Source of the DNA: Bog-756 sp963704585
GTDB taxonomy: Bacteria > Actinomycetota > Acidimicrobiia > Acidimicrobiales > RAAP-2
Length of the DNA stretch: 64,000 nt
Direction of reading: 5' to 3'
Assembly (NCBI GenBank): GCA_963704585.1
Contig: OY969919.1
Coordinates: forward strand, 620,001-684,000
Shown here: one piece after another, positions 41,715-50,000 of the stretch
How the letters are laid out: the number at the start of each line of letters is the position of its first letter
How positions within the stretch are numbered: position 1 is the first letter of the stretch
Program-made: the position numbers and the translations under genes
Notes under the pieces: model-generated
Seen by the model: only the letters and a program-made list of their open reading frames with translations
The model's database searches: none
Told to the model about the DNA's origin: nothing

Positions 41715-43019
41715 TCACGACGCGGCGGCAGTGGGAAGCGGGACGGCGCGTCGCTCGGGGTCCTCCTGGTACGCGGCCACGTACGCGCGCGCGGTCCGGT
41801 GGAGCTGACGCAGCAGGATCTCCTGGTCGTTGAGGGGGAACTCGGCCACCGCGCCGGACTCGATCATCAGCTGCGTCGCCTCGAGCGTGTTGCCGTCCTG
41901 GAGCGCGTACTCCTTGAAGGTCACCGCGGCGAGCTCCTGGCGGAGGCGCTCGGTGGCGCTGCGCGGCGGCGCGAAGTACAGGGTCCCTTCGAAGACGTGG
42001 CTGTTGTACGAGGTCGGCCAGTAGTGGTAGGTGAGGTACCAGCCCGTGGCCCAGATGAGGATCATGAAGTTGGGGAAGAAGACGAACGAGTCGACGCCCC
42101 ACGCCCTGCTGCGCGCGGGGTTCACCCCAGGCGGGAGCGGGTCGAGGCCTTCGAGATCAGGACGGTCCCACGGGCCGAACAGTCCGCTGCGCAGTACGCG
42201 CTCGATCGGCTTGACCATGTCCAGGTCCTTGGGGGGTGACATGCCGCCCCACGACGAGACCAACCCGTGTGGACCGTCGAGCTTGTACGCGAGCGCTTCG
42301 TAGCCGACGCCCTGCAGCCTGCGCGACTCCTCGGCGACGGCCTGGCGGGCGTGCAGGACGGGCGCGTGGTAGAACTCGGCGAAGGCGTCGACGAAGAGCT
42401 TCCAGTTGCTCCCGACGACAGCCCGGTACTTCACGACCTGGGTCATCCGGTGGAACGGGTATCCGACGAGCTCGGCGCCGAGCTCCCCGAGGTACTCGGT
42501 GAGCCCGACCTCGTGCTTCGGATCGAGGTTCACGAAGATGAACCCTTCCCACACCTCGGTCGCCACCACGACGAGGCCGTAGGCGGACTTGTCGAGGTCG
42601 AAGAACTCGTCCTCCTGCTGCACGAAGGAGCACGCCCCCTCGAGGTCGTACCGCCAGCCGTGGTACTTGCAGGTGAACTGCCGGCACGTCCCCGCGGTCT
42701 CCTCGCGCGGCTCGTCGTTCCACACGAGCTTGTTCCCGCGGTGCCGGCAGAGGTTGTGGAACGCTCTGACCTCGCCGTCCGTTCCCCGCACCACCACGAC
42801 GGACGTTCGCGCGGCGTCGAGCTCCTTGGTGAAGTAGCTGCCCGCCCGTGGCAGCTGCTCGACCCGACCCACGTTGAGCCACGTCCGACCGAAGATCGCC
42901 CGGCGCTCGAGCTCGTAGTGCTCGGCCGACGTCGAGTCGTCGTAGGACACCGGTCCCGTCCCGAGCCCGGGATAGTGCTCCGTCCAGCTGCCCTCGGACG
43001 GCTTCGCGAAATGTGCCAT
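41715..43019 (-). CDS. Rieske non-heme iron oxygenase, alpha subunit
   Basis: A 434-residue ring-hydroxylating oxygenase. The [2Fe-2S] Rieske motif is Cys91-x-His93 (CRHRGNKL) and Cys117-x2-His120 (CKYHGW). The mononuclear iron site is in FVDAFAEFYHAPVLHA (Asp211/Glu215, His218, His223). It adds oxygen to a ring or hydrophobic substrate using electrons from a reductase; the KshB-like reductase at 56779 is the obvious candidate in the window. The start ATG 43019 has GGGAAGG. The N-terminal WTEHYPGLGTGPV is typical of actinobacterial monooxygenase-like alpha subunits. It is preceded by a crotonase gene, 13 nt away. Confidence 0.94.
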   Translation of the reverse strand: MAHFAKPSEGSWTEHYPGLGTGPVSYDDSTSAEHYELERRAIFGRTWLNVGRVEQLPRAGSYFTKELDAARTSVVVVRGTDGEVRAFHNLCRHRGNKLVWNDEPREETAGTCRQFTCKYHGWRYDLEGACSFVQQEDEFFDLDKSAYGLVVVATEVWEGFIFVNLDPKHEVGLTEYLGELGAELVGYPFHRMTQVVKYRAVVGSNWKLFVDAFAEFYHAPVLHARQAVAEESRRLQGVGYEALAYKLDGPHGLVSSWGGMSPPKDLDMVKPIERVLRSGLFGPWDRPDLEGLDPLPPGVNPARSRAWGVDSFVFFPNFMILIWATGWYLTYHYWPTSYNSHVFEGTLYFAPPRSATERLRQELAAVTFKEYALQDGNTLEATQLMIESGAVAEFPLNDQEILLRQLHRTARAYVAAYQEDPERRAVPLPTAAAS

Positions 43020-43032
43020 GACCTGCCTTCCC

Positions 43033-43908
43033 TCACTCCGGCGGCGACGCGCCGGCCGGTGTGTCCGATTGCTTCGACTCCGGACCCTTCGTGCCCGTCT
43101 CCTGCACACCCGATCCCTCGTGCCCGCCCCGGTCGAGCAGCCGGTCGAGGTTGGCCCGCAGCTCGGGCGACCCGAACGACCGGTCCTCGGCCGCCAGCGC
43201 GAAGTCGAGCGCGCCGAGGACGGCGCGCTCGAGGTGGAGGTTGAGGATCCGCTTGGTGTCCTGCACCGCCCGCGCGGGAAGCGCGGCGATGCGGTGCGCA
43301 CAGGCGAGCGCCTCGGCGACCACGTCGTCGTCGGGACAGACGTGGTTCACGAGGCCGATCTCCGCCGCCCTGCGTGCGGGAATGCGGTCCCCGGTCAGCG
43401 CGTATTCCTTCGCGAGCTGCAGACTGGTGAGCAACGGCCATGTCACGGGACCGCCGTCCGCCGCGACCAGCCCCACCATGACGTGGGGATCGGCGAGGTG
43501 CGCGCTCTCGGCCATGAACACGATGTCCGAGAGGGCCACGAGGCTGCAGCCGAGCCCGACCGCGGGTCCGTTCACCGCCGCGACGACCGGGACCCGACAC
43601 CCCACCATCCCCGTCACGATCTGCCGGCCGTGGTCGAGCGTCTCGCGCCGGAGCGCGGTGTCGCGTGCGAGCTCGTCGAGGTAGACGAAGTCGCCGCCGG
43701 CCGAAAAGGCCCGACCGTTGCCGGTGAGCACCACCGCCCGGGCGCCGACGTCCGCATCGAGCTGCGGGAAGAGCCCGGCGAGCCCCCGGTGCAGCTCGCG
43801 GTTGGTCGCGTTGAGCTGCTCGGGCCGGTCGAGGCGCACGATCCGGACCGGTCCGTCGGCCTCGACCGTGAGGTGGGGCCCCACCTCGTAGCGCGTCACG
43901 GTGCTCAT
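43033..43908 (-). CDS. Enoyl-CoA hydratase/isomerase family protein
   Basis: A 291-residue crotonase. RLDRPEQLNATN, AFSAGGDFVYLDEL (first oxyanion loop) and VNGPAVGLGCSLVALSDIVFMAE are visible; the catalytic region ADPHVMVGLVAADGG lies where a hydratase Glu is expected but shows Val/Ala. The ~30-residue tail is polar and low in complexity (GHEGSGVQETGTKG). Its ATG overlaps the acyl-CoA dehydrogenase stop (ATGA at 43905-43908), so it acts right after that enzyme in the operon. Confidence 0.92.
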   Translation of the reverse strand: MSTVTRYEVGPHLTVEADGPVRIVRLDRPEQLNATNRELHRGLAGLFPQLDADVGARAVVLTGNGRAFSAGGDFVYLDELARDTALRRETLDHGRQIVTGMVGCRVPVVAAVNGPAVGLGCSLVALSDIVFMAESAHLADPHVMVGLVAADGGPVTWPLLTSLQLAKEYALTGDRIPARRAAEIGLVNHVCPDDDVVAEALACAHRIAALPARAVQDTKRILNLHLERAVLGALDFALAAEDRSFGSPELRANLDRLLDRGGHEGSGVQETGTKGPESKQSDTPAGASPPE

Positions 43909-45035
43909 GCGGCCGGCAGCCCGAGGATGCGCTGCGCCACGAGGTTGCGCTGGATCTGCGAGGTCCCGCCCATGACGCTCTGTGCGCGGCTGTAGAGATA
44001 GGCCTTCGTCCAGGTGTCCTCGCCCCCGCCGAGCCCGGCGCCGCCGACCGCCAGCGCGGCGTGCCCGACGGCCTGCTCGACTTCGGTCATGAGGAGCTTG
44101 TCGACCGAGCCCTCCGCCCCGTGCGAGATCCCGTCAAGCCGGTCCGAGAGGCGCCGGCACACGTGGAGGCGGAGCATCTCGGTCTCGACGAGCGCCCAGG
44201 CGAGCTCCCGCACCTGCTCCCGCCCGAAGGCACGGGGCTCCTTGCCGACCCGGGCGACGAGGTCGTTGACCAGCTTTCCGTACCGTGCGACGTAGCCGAG
44301 CTCGCCCGGCTCGCGTTCGTGGGTGACGACGGTCATCGCGACCGCCCACCCCGCGCCCGGCGCGCCGATCATGTCGACCGCCCGGACCCGCGCGCCGTCG
44401 ATCACCACCTCCCCGAACTCCTTGGTGATCCCGTTGCTCATGCGCAGCGGGCGCCGATCGACGCCGGGCTGGTCCATGGCCATCGCGAAGGCCGAGATCC
44501 CGCGGTGCTTCGGCGCGTCGTGCTCGGTCCGGGCGAGCAGCAGGCACCACTCGGCCTCGTCCGAGTAGCTCGTCCAGACCTTGTGGCCGGTGACCACGTA
44601 CCCGTCCCCGTCGCGATCGGCCCGCGTGCGCAGCGACGCGAGGTCGGAGCCGGCGTCGGGCTCGCTGAACCCCTGGCACCAGCGGTCCCGGCCGTTGACG
44701 ATCCTTGGCAGGAAGCGCTGCTGCACCGCGTCGCTTCCGTGCTCGAGGATGCCCTGCACGAGGTAGCCGAGGCTGGGCCGGGGCGGCGCACCGGCGGCGG
44801 CGAGCTCGTCGTCGACGATCGCCTCGTAGACGCTCGGGAGTCCCTGCCCGCCGATCGCCGTCGGCCACGAGAGGCCGAAGAATCCCGCGTCGAACAGGTC
44901 GCGGTGCCACTGCGCCATGCCGGCCCAGTAGGCGTCGTCCGTCGACGAGGCGGGAAGCCCGGGAGCGTGCATCCCGAGCCAGCCGCGGAGGCGGAGGCGG
45001 AACGAGGCCTCCTCGGGCGAGTCGCCGAAGTCCAT
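43905..45035 (-). CDS. Acyl-CoA dehydrogenase, larger subunit of a pair
   Basis: A 376-residue acyl-CoA dehydrogenase. FSEPDAGSDLAS and TGHKVWTSYSDEA are the flavin/substrate loops; YSRAQSVMGGTSQIQRNLVAQRILG is the C-terminal segment. Its neighbour at 45035 is a shorter degenerate member, so the two likely form an alpha2beta2 enzyme as in steroid catabolism. ATG 45035 overlaps the partner's stop by one base (TGATG). The same two-gene design recurs at 58315/59442, and both large subunits have 376 residues. Confidence 0.94.
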   Translation of the reverse strand: MDFGDSPEEASFRLRLRGWLGMHAPGLPASSTDDAYWAGMAQWHRDLFDAGFFGLSWPTAIGGQGLPSVYEAIVDDELAAAGAPPRPSLGYLVQGILEHGSDAVQQRFLPRIVNGRDRWCQGFSEPDAGSDLASLRTRADRDGDGYVVTGHKVWTSYSDEAEWCLLLARTEHDAPKHRGISAFAMAMDQPGVDRRPLRMSNGITKEFGEVVIDGARVRAVDMIGAPGAGWAVAMTVVTHEREPGELGYVARYGKLVNDLVARVGKEPRAFGREQVRELAWALVETEMLRLHVCRRLSDRLDGISHGAEGSVDKLLMTEVEQAVGHAALAVGGAGLGGGEDTWTKAYLYSRAQSVMGGTSQIQRNLVAQRILGLPAA

Positions 45036-46066
45036 CAGCCCTCCCCGATCCCGTGCTGGACGAGGACGCGCTCGAGGTTCGGACCGACGCCGCCGAAGAG
45101 GTCGATCGAGAGCAGCGCGCGGCGGAGGTAGACGTGGGCGAGGCACTCCCACGTGTTGCCGATGCCGCCGTGGGCCTGCATGACGGTCTCGCACACATCG
45201 CGGGCGGCGCGGGCGGCGTACGCCTTCGCGGCGGCCGCGGCGGCCAGCGCGGCCTGCGGCCCGAGCGCGTCGACCGCCCACGCCGCGTGCAGCGCGATGC
45301 TTCGCGAGCCCTCGGTCGCCACGTGCGCATCGGCCAGCAGGTGCTGGACCGCCTGGAACGAACCGACCGCCACGCCGAACTGGTGACGCTCGGACACGTA
45401 TCCGCAGGCGAGCGCCAGCGCGCCACGTGCGACCCCGACCAGGTCGGCCGCGGTGAGCGCGAGGCCGAGGGCCGTCCAGCGGGCCAGGGCGTCGTCGTCG
45501 AGCGTGCGCGTCGCGCCCTCCAGGGGCGCCGGCACCGCCGACGGCTCCGCGGCCCACGTCGGTCGGGTAAGGTCGAGTCTCGGCTCGGCACGCCCCGGCC
45601 CGAGTGCGCCCGGGCATGTGCCGTCGGCGTCGGCGACGAGCGCGAGCGCACGCCGTGCACCGGCCGCGTCGACGGCGACGGCCGCGGGTGCGCCCGCCTC
45701 CCCCGAGATGGCCGGGCCGGACAGGTCGGGTGCGAACGCCACCGTCTCCGGCCCGTCCGCGGTCGGGGCGCCGGCCAGTCGGCGCAGGTCGGCAGCGAGG
45801 GTCGGCCCGACGAACGGAACATCGGCGAGCCCCCGCCCGAGCTCCTCCGCGACGAGCGCCGCCTCGACCCCCGAGCCGAGCGGGCGGCCGGACGAGCCCT
45901 CCGGAGCCCGGAGCTCGCGCCAGCCGGCGACGGCGACCGCCGCCTCGAGTCGCGTCCGCCTCGCGCCGTCGTCGAGGTCGCCGACGCTCGTCGGGCCGAG
46001 CCGCCCGACGGCCTTCGCCACGGCGTCGCGCAGCGCGACCTGCTCATCGGAGAGCCGAACGTCCAT
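45035..46066 (-). CDS. Acyl-CoA dehydrogenase, degenerate partner subunit
   Basis: A 343-residue protein with the acyl-CoA dehydrogenase fold but short. The N-terminal DVRLSDEQVALRDAVAKAVGRLG helix and the C-terminal ERHQFGVAVGSFQAVQHLLADA and MQAHGGIGNTWECLAHVYLRRA segments are clear. The central beta domain is reduced and the TEP-GSD flavin loop is missing. Such subunits pair with a complete one to form the substrate and FAD sites together. The start overlaps the CoA ligase stop by one base. Confidence 0.92.
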   Translation of the reverse strand: MDVRLSDEQVALRDAVAKAVGRLGPTSVGDLDDGARRTRLEAAVAVAGWRELRAPEGSSGRPLGSGVEAALVAEELGRGLADVPFVGPTLAADLRRLAGAPTADGPETVAFAPDLSGPAISGEAGAPAAVAVDAAGARRALALVADADGTCPGALGPGRAEPRLDLTRPTWAAEPSAVPAPLEGATRTLDDDALARWTALGLALTAADLVGVARGALALACGYVSERHQFGVAVGSFQAVQHLLADAHVATEGSRSIALHAAWAVDALGPQAALAAAAAAKAYAARAARDVCETVMQAHGGIGNTWECLAHVYLRRALLSIDLFGGVGPNLERVLVQHGIGEG

Positions 46067-47580
46067 CAGCCGGACACCGAGGCGGCCAGGGCCGGCGCCC
46101 ACTCGTCGCGCAAGGTGCGCCGCAGCACCTTGCCGGAGGGGAGACGCGGCACGTCCTCGACCACCACCACGCGGTGGAGGTGCTTGTAGGTTGCCAGCCG
46201 GTCGGCCACCAATCGCTCGAGCTCGCCGTCGGCGAGGGGAACCGACCCGTCGAGCCGCACGGCCGCGACGGGGACCTCGCCGCGGCGCTCGTCGGGGATC
46301 CCGAACACCGCGCAGTCGAGCACGGCCGGGTGCTCGAGGAGCACCGACTCGAGCTCGGCGGGTGCCACCTGGAACCCGCTGACCTTGATCATCTCCTTCA
46401 CCCGGTCGGTGAGGTGGACCCAGCCCTCCGGCTCGAGCCAGCCCACGTCGCCCGTGCGGTACCACCCGTCGGCGAAGGCGTCCGCGCTGTCCTCCTCGGG
46501 GAGGTAGCCGGCCATCACCGACCGCCCGCGCACTTGGATCTCGCCCACCCCGCCCGGTTCGAGCACCGCACCGGTCGCGATGTCCGCGACCCTGAGCTCG
46601 ACGCCGGTCGGCGGCAGGCCGGCCGAGTCGAGGCGCCACGCGTCGGGTCGGCCGACGGGATTGGCCGCGATGACCGGCACCTCGCTCGCGCCGTAGGCGG
46701 GCAGCCAGTGCACGCCGCTGCGCTCGGTCACGACGCGGGCGATGTGCTCGCTCACCGGCGTCGCCCCCCACATGACGTAGCGCAACGAGGAGAGGTCGAA
46801 CCGTTCGAGGTCGGGATGGTTCGCCATCGCGAGGGCGATCGGGGCCACGGCCATCTCGAGGGTCATCCGCTCGCGCTCGATGCAGGCCAGCTCCTCGTCG
46901 AGATCGAAGCGACGGTGCAGCCGGACGGAGGCACCGGCCTCGACGGCCGCGAGGAGGTTGAGGAGCCCGAGGATGTGCGAGGGCGGGGTCGCCACCTGGA
47001 AGCGGTCGTCGGGGCCCAGCCCGAGCGCCGTGCACCAGTGGCCGGTCGCCTGCCCGAGGGAGCCGTGGGTGTGGCGCACGGCCTTGGGCATCCCGGTGGT
47101 GCCCGAGCTGAAGACGAGGACCGACTCGTCCGTCCCCGAGGCCCCGGCATCGGCCGGCGGCGGGTCACCGCCGCGGAGCGAGGCGGCCGTTCCTGGGTCG
47201 TCGAGGTCGGTCACGGCGTCGCCGAGGAGCTCCGCCACGAGCGGTGCGGCATCGCCGTCGGCCACCCCGTGCACCGGCGAGGTCAGTTCGAGCGCGTGCC
47301 CGACCTCGGCCCGCTTCCACGCGGGCGACACGAGGACGGATGCGGCACCGAGCCGGCTCACGGCCTCGACCACGACCAGGAACTCGACGCGGTTGGCCGT
47401 CATGAGGGCAACCCGGTCGCCCCGGCCGACGCCCCGTGCTGCGAGGTGCCCGGCGGCGGCGCGGCTCCAGGTGTCGAGCTCACCGAAGGTCCAGGACCGG
47501 TTCCCCGCCCGCACCGCCACGCGCTCCCCGAAGCGGCCGGCGGCCCGTTCGAGCCCCCGGTGCATCGGGCCCTCGACCAT
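46066..47580 (-). CDS. AMP-dependent acyl-CoA ligase
   Basis: A 504-residue ANL-superfamily ligase that adenylates a carboxylic acid and transfers it to CoA. LVFSSGTTGMPKAVRHTHG is the P-loop, LPAYGASEVPV the A5-like adenine motif, WYRTGDVGWLEPEGWVHLTDRVKEMIKV (in parts) the hinge, and LPSGKVLRR the C-terminal Lys motif. It is the first gene of the operon 47580-40624, so it probably performs the entry step. The start ATG 47580 lacks a ribosome site but follows a TTGACA-N17-AAGAAT promoter by 6 nt, so the mRNA is predicted leaderless. An inverted repeat overlaps both. Confidence 0.94.
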   Translation of the reverse strand: MVEGPMHRGLERAAGRFGERVAVRAGNRSWTFGELDTWSRAAAGHLAARGVGRGDRVALMTANRVEFLVVVEAVSRLGAASVLVSPAWKRAEVGHALELTSPVHGVADGDAAPLVAELLGDAVTDLDDPGTAASLRGGDPPPADAGASGTDESVLVFSSGTTGMPKAVRHTHGSLGQATGHWCTALGLGPDDRFQVATPPSHILGLLNLLAAVEAGASVRLHRRFDLDEELACIERERMTLEMAVAPIALAMANHPDLERFDLSSLRYVMWGATPVSEHIARVVTERSGVHWLPAYGASEVPVIAANPVGRPDAWRLDSAGLPPTGVELRVADIATGAVLEPGGVGEIQVRGRSVMAGYLPEEDSADAFADGWYRTGDVGWLEPEGWVHLTDRVKEMIKVSGFQVAPAELESVLLEHPAVLDCAVFGIPDERRGEVPVAAVRLDGSVPLADGELERLVADRLATYKHLHRVVVVEDVPRLPSGKVLRRTLRDEWAPALAASVSG

Positions 47581-47596
47581 GAGAACATTCTTCTCA
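47580..47596. promoter_or_regulatory. Operator candidate TGAGAA-N5-TTCTCA (shared motif, site A)
   Basis: Perfect 6-bp arms around CATTC; it overlaps the -10 box and start codon of the leftward CoA ligase. The same arms and spacing, with one change, recur at 56753-56769. A second, overlapping inverted repeat TCTCAC-AG-GTGAGA lies at 47592-47605. Confidence 0.65.
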
Positions 47597-47615
47597 CAGG
47601 TGAGATCGCTGTCAA
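47587..47615 (-). promoter_or_regulatory. Leaderless promoter of the CoA ligase/Rieske operon
   Basis: Minus strand: TTGACA (complement of 47610-47615), exactly 17 nt, AAGAAT (complement of 47587-47592), then 6 nt to the ATG at 47580. The consensus -35 and spacing make this the best promoter in the window. Confidence 0.65.
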
Positions 47616-47628
47616 CACGGCGTGCTTG

Positions 47629-47634
47629 TAACCT
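47629..47634 (+). promoter_or_regulatory. -10 box of the divergent 47641 gene (leaderless)
   Basis: TAACCT fits TANNNT and lies 6 nt before the GTG at 47641, so transcription should begin at or next to the start codon. There is no ribosome site (TCTCCC). Confidence 0.45.
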
Positions 47635-47640
47635 TCTCCC

Positions 47641-48795
47641 GTGGCAGCGAACACGGGGACCGACGACGCGGTCCGAGCGGAGATCCTCGAGACCGTCCGG
47701 CGGTTCGTGGCGAGGGAGGTCGTCCCGGTCGCAGCCGGGTTCGAACGTGAGGACCGCTTCCCCGACGAGATCGTCGACCGCATGCGCTCGCTCGGGCTGT
47801 TCGGCGTCACCATCCCCGAGGCCTACGGCGGGCTCGGGCTCGACCTCGAGACGTACGTGGGGATCATCGAGGAGCTCGCCTACGGGTGGATGAGCCTGAC
47901 CGGCATCGTGAACACCCACACGATGGTCGCGACCCTGCTCGTCGCCCACGGCAGCGACGAGCAGCGGCGGAGGTGGCTGCCGTCGATGGCGACCGGCGAG
48001 CGCCGGGGCGCGCTCTCCCTGTCGGAGCCGGACGCGGGGAGCGACACCCGCTCCCTCCGCTGCGCGGCGGTGCGCGACGGCGACGAGTTCGTCGTGAACG
48101 GGACGAAGGCATGGGTCACCAACGGCGAGCGCGCCTCGGTCGTGGCACTCGCGGTCCGCACGGAGGCGGGCATCTCGGCGCTGATCGTCGACAAGGAGCC
48201 CGGGCCCACCTCCGGCGGCATCACGGTCGGCCGGCACGTGGGCAAGCTCGGCTACCGCGGGGTCGAGACCGTCGAGATGTCCTACCAGGACCACCGGGTG
48301 CCGGTCGCCAACCTCGTCGGCGAGGAGGGGCGCGGGTTGTCCCAGATCCTCGGCGTGCTCGAGGTCGGCAGGATCAACATCGCGGCCCGGGCGGTGGGCG
48401 TCGCCCGGGCGGCGTTCGATGCCGCCCTCGCCTATGCGCAGGAGCGGACCACCTTCGGCAAGCCGATCGGCGAGCACCAGGCCATCCAGCTCAAGCTCGC
48501 GGACATGGCGACCCGCCTCGAGGCGGCGCGCCTGCTCACCGCCAACGCGGCCCGGCGCAAGGCGGCCGGCGAGCGGTGCGACGTCGAGGCGGGCATGGCC
48601 AAGCTGTTCGCCAGCGAGACGGCGATGGAGCTCGCGACCGAGTCGATGCGGATCCACGGCGGCGTCGGCTACACGACCGACCTGCCGGTCGAGCGGTACT
48701 TCCGCGACGCGCCGCTCATGATGATCGGCGAGGGCACCAACGAGATCCAGCGCCTGGTGATCGCCCGCGGGCTTCTCGCTCGGGCCAGAGGCTAG
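47641..48795 (+). CDS. Acyl-CoA dehydrogenase (short/medium-chain type)
   Basis: A 384-residue acyl-CoA dehydrogenase. SLSEPDAGSDTRS and NGTKAWVTNG are the flavin/substrate loops, ERTTFGKPIGEHQAIQ the helix, MRIHGGVGYTTD next, and MIGEGTNEIQRLVIARGLL carries the catalytic Glu in the MCAD position (EGT). It is thus a self-sufficient enzyme, unlike the paired subunits. It lies divergent from the CoA ligase operon and shares its control region. Its TAG overlaps the convergent CoA transferase stop: CTAG at 48792-48795 serves both genes. Confidence 0.95.
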   Translation: MAANTGTDDAVRAEILETVRRFVAREVVPVAAGFEREDRFPDEIVDRMRSLGLFGVTIPEAYGGLGLDLETYVGIIEELAYGWMSLTGIVNTHTMVATLLVAHGSDEQRRRWLPSMATGERRGALSLSEPDAGSDTRSLRCAAVRDGDEFVVNGTKAWVTNGERASVVALAVRTEAGISALIVDKEPGPTSGGITVGRHVGKLGYRGVETVEMSYQDHRVPVANLVGEEGRGLSQILGVLEVGRINIAARAVGVARAAFDAALAYAQERTTFGKPIGEHQAIQLKLADMATRLEAARLLTANAARRKAAGERCDVEAGMAKLFASETAMELATESMRIHGGVGYTTDLPVERYFRDAPLMMIGEGTNEIQRLVIARGLLARARG

Positions 48796-50000
48796 AGATC
48801 GGCGCTCCCCGCCGCGCTCCGCTCGGCAGCCAGCTCGGCGAGCACCTCGTCCGTGTGCTCGCCGAGTCGCGGTACGGAGGCCGACCGGTCGCGGGCCGGC
48901 GCGGCGCCCCCGAAGGTCACCGGGCCGTTGACCGACCGCAGCGCGCCACCGTCGACCTCGACGAACCCGTCGTTGGCGAGCAGCTGCGGGTCGGCCACGA
49001 CCTGTGGCGGGGTCTGCGCGGGCGCCCACCAGACGCCTTCGATGTCGAACCGCTCGATCCACTCGGCGAGCGGTCTCGTCGCGATGACCTCGTCGAGGAT
49101 CGCGATGACCTCGCCGCGGTGCCGGCGGATCGCGCTCGCGTCGGCGAACCGCGGGTCCTCGAGGAGGTCGGGGCGGTCGAGGGCGCGGCACACGGAGGCC
49201 ACGTGGCGACCGGCCTCGAGCCCGGTCAGGAAGAACCACTGCCCGTCCCCGGCGCGGTACGGGTTCATGAGCGGCGCCTGGTTGCGACCGCGGGGCTCGG
49301 CGGCGGCCACCTTCCCGAGACCGAGCTGCAGCCCGAGGTCCCACCCGAGGATGTAGGCACCGGTCCGCAGCAGCGAGACCTCGACCACCCGGCCCCGCCC
49401 GGTCGCGCGCTGCTCGAGCACCGCGCCGAGGATGCCGGCGAGGGCCGCGAGCCCGGTGATGTGGTCGCCGATCCCGCCCCGTGCGTTGAGCGGGTTCCCG
49501 TCGCCGTCCGCCATCTGCATCGAGAGGCCCGAGCGCGCCCAGAAGGCGCCGATGTCGTACGCGGGCCGGTTCCGCTCCGGCCCCTCGAGGCCGTAGCCGC
49601 TCACACTGCAGTAGACGAGGTGCAGGTGGCGCGCCACAGTGGCCTCCGGCTCGAGCCCGAGCTGGTCGAGCGCGTCGGGGCGCAGGTTGGTCACGAACAC
49701 CTGGGCGCCGGCCAGCAGCTCCTCGAACCGGGCCCGGTCGTCGTCGAGCCGGAGGTCGAAGACGACGCTCCGCTTCCCGCGGTTGTCGAGCGCGAAGGCG
49801 GGGTTCGGGAGCTGGCCCTCGATGCCGAGCGAGCCGAAGACGTTGCGCATCGGGTCTCCGTGCGGCCCCTCGACCTTGACCACGTCCGCGCCCCAGTCGG
49901 CGAGGAGGGCGGCTGCGGAGGGCGCGGCCACCCAGACCCCGAGCTCGACGACGCGCAGGCCCGCGAGCGACTCCAGGGGCGCCCCGGCGGAGGCGCTCAC
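48792..50000 (-). CDS. Family III CoA transferase (CaiB/BaiF)
   Basis: A 402-residue class III CoA transferase. VVELGVWVAAPSAAALLADWGADVVKVE, ALDNRGKRSVVFDLR and GPERNRPAYDIGAFWARSGL with the likely catalytic Asp are present. The tail includes FVEVDGGALRSVNGPVTF. GTG 50000 overlaps the upstream ligase stop (GTGA), and the gene ends the leftward operon that begins at 56673. It may activate the same acid as the ligases by CoA exchange from a product. Confidence 0.94.
   Translation of the reverse strand: MSASAGAPLESLAGLRVVELGVWVAAPSAAALLADWGADVVKVEGPHGDPMRNVFGSLGIEGQLPNPAFALDNRGKRSVVFDLRLDDDRARFEELLAGAQVFVTNLRPDALDQLGLEPEATVARHLHLVYCSVSGYGLEGPERNRPAYDIGAFWARSGLSMQMADGDGNPLNARGGIGDHITGLAALAGILGAVLEQRATGRGRVVEVSLLRTGAYILGWDLGLQLGLGKVAAAEPRGRNQAPLMNPYRAGDGQWFFLTGLEAGRHVASVCRALDRPDLLEDPRFADASAIRRHRGEVIAILDEVIATRPLAEWIERFDIEGVWWAPAQTPPQVVADPQLLANDGFVEVDGGALRSVNGPVTFGGAAPARDRSASVPRLGEHTDEVLAELAAERSAAGSADL

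Noticed and set aside
41715..43019. Naming the Rieske protein KshA
   Set aside because: It is about 50 residues longer than KshA and I cannot confirm steroid-specific residues; only the generic Rieske and iron motifs are certain.
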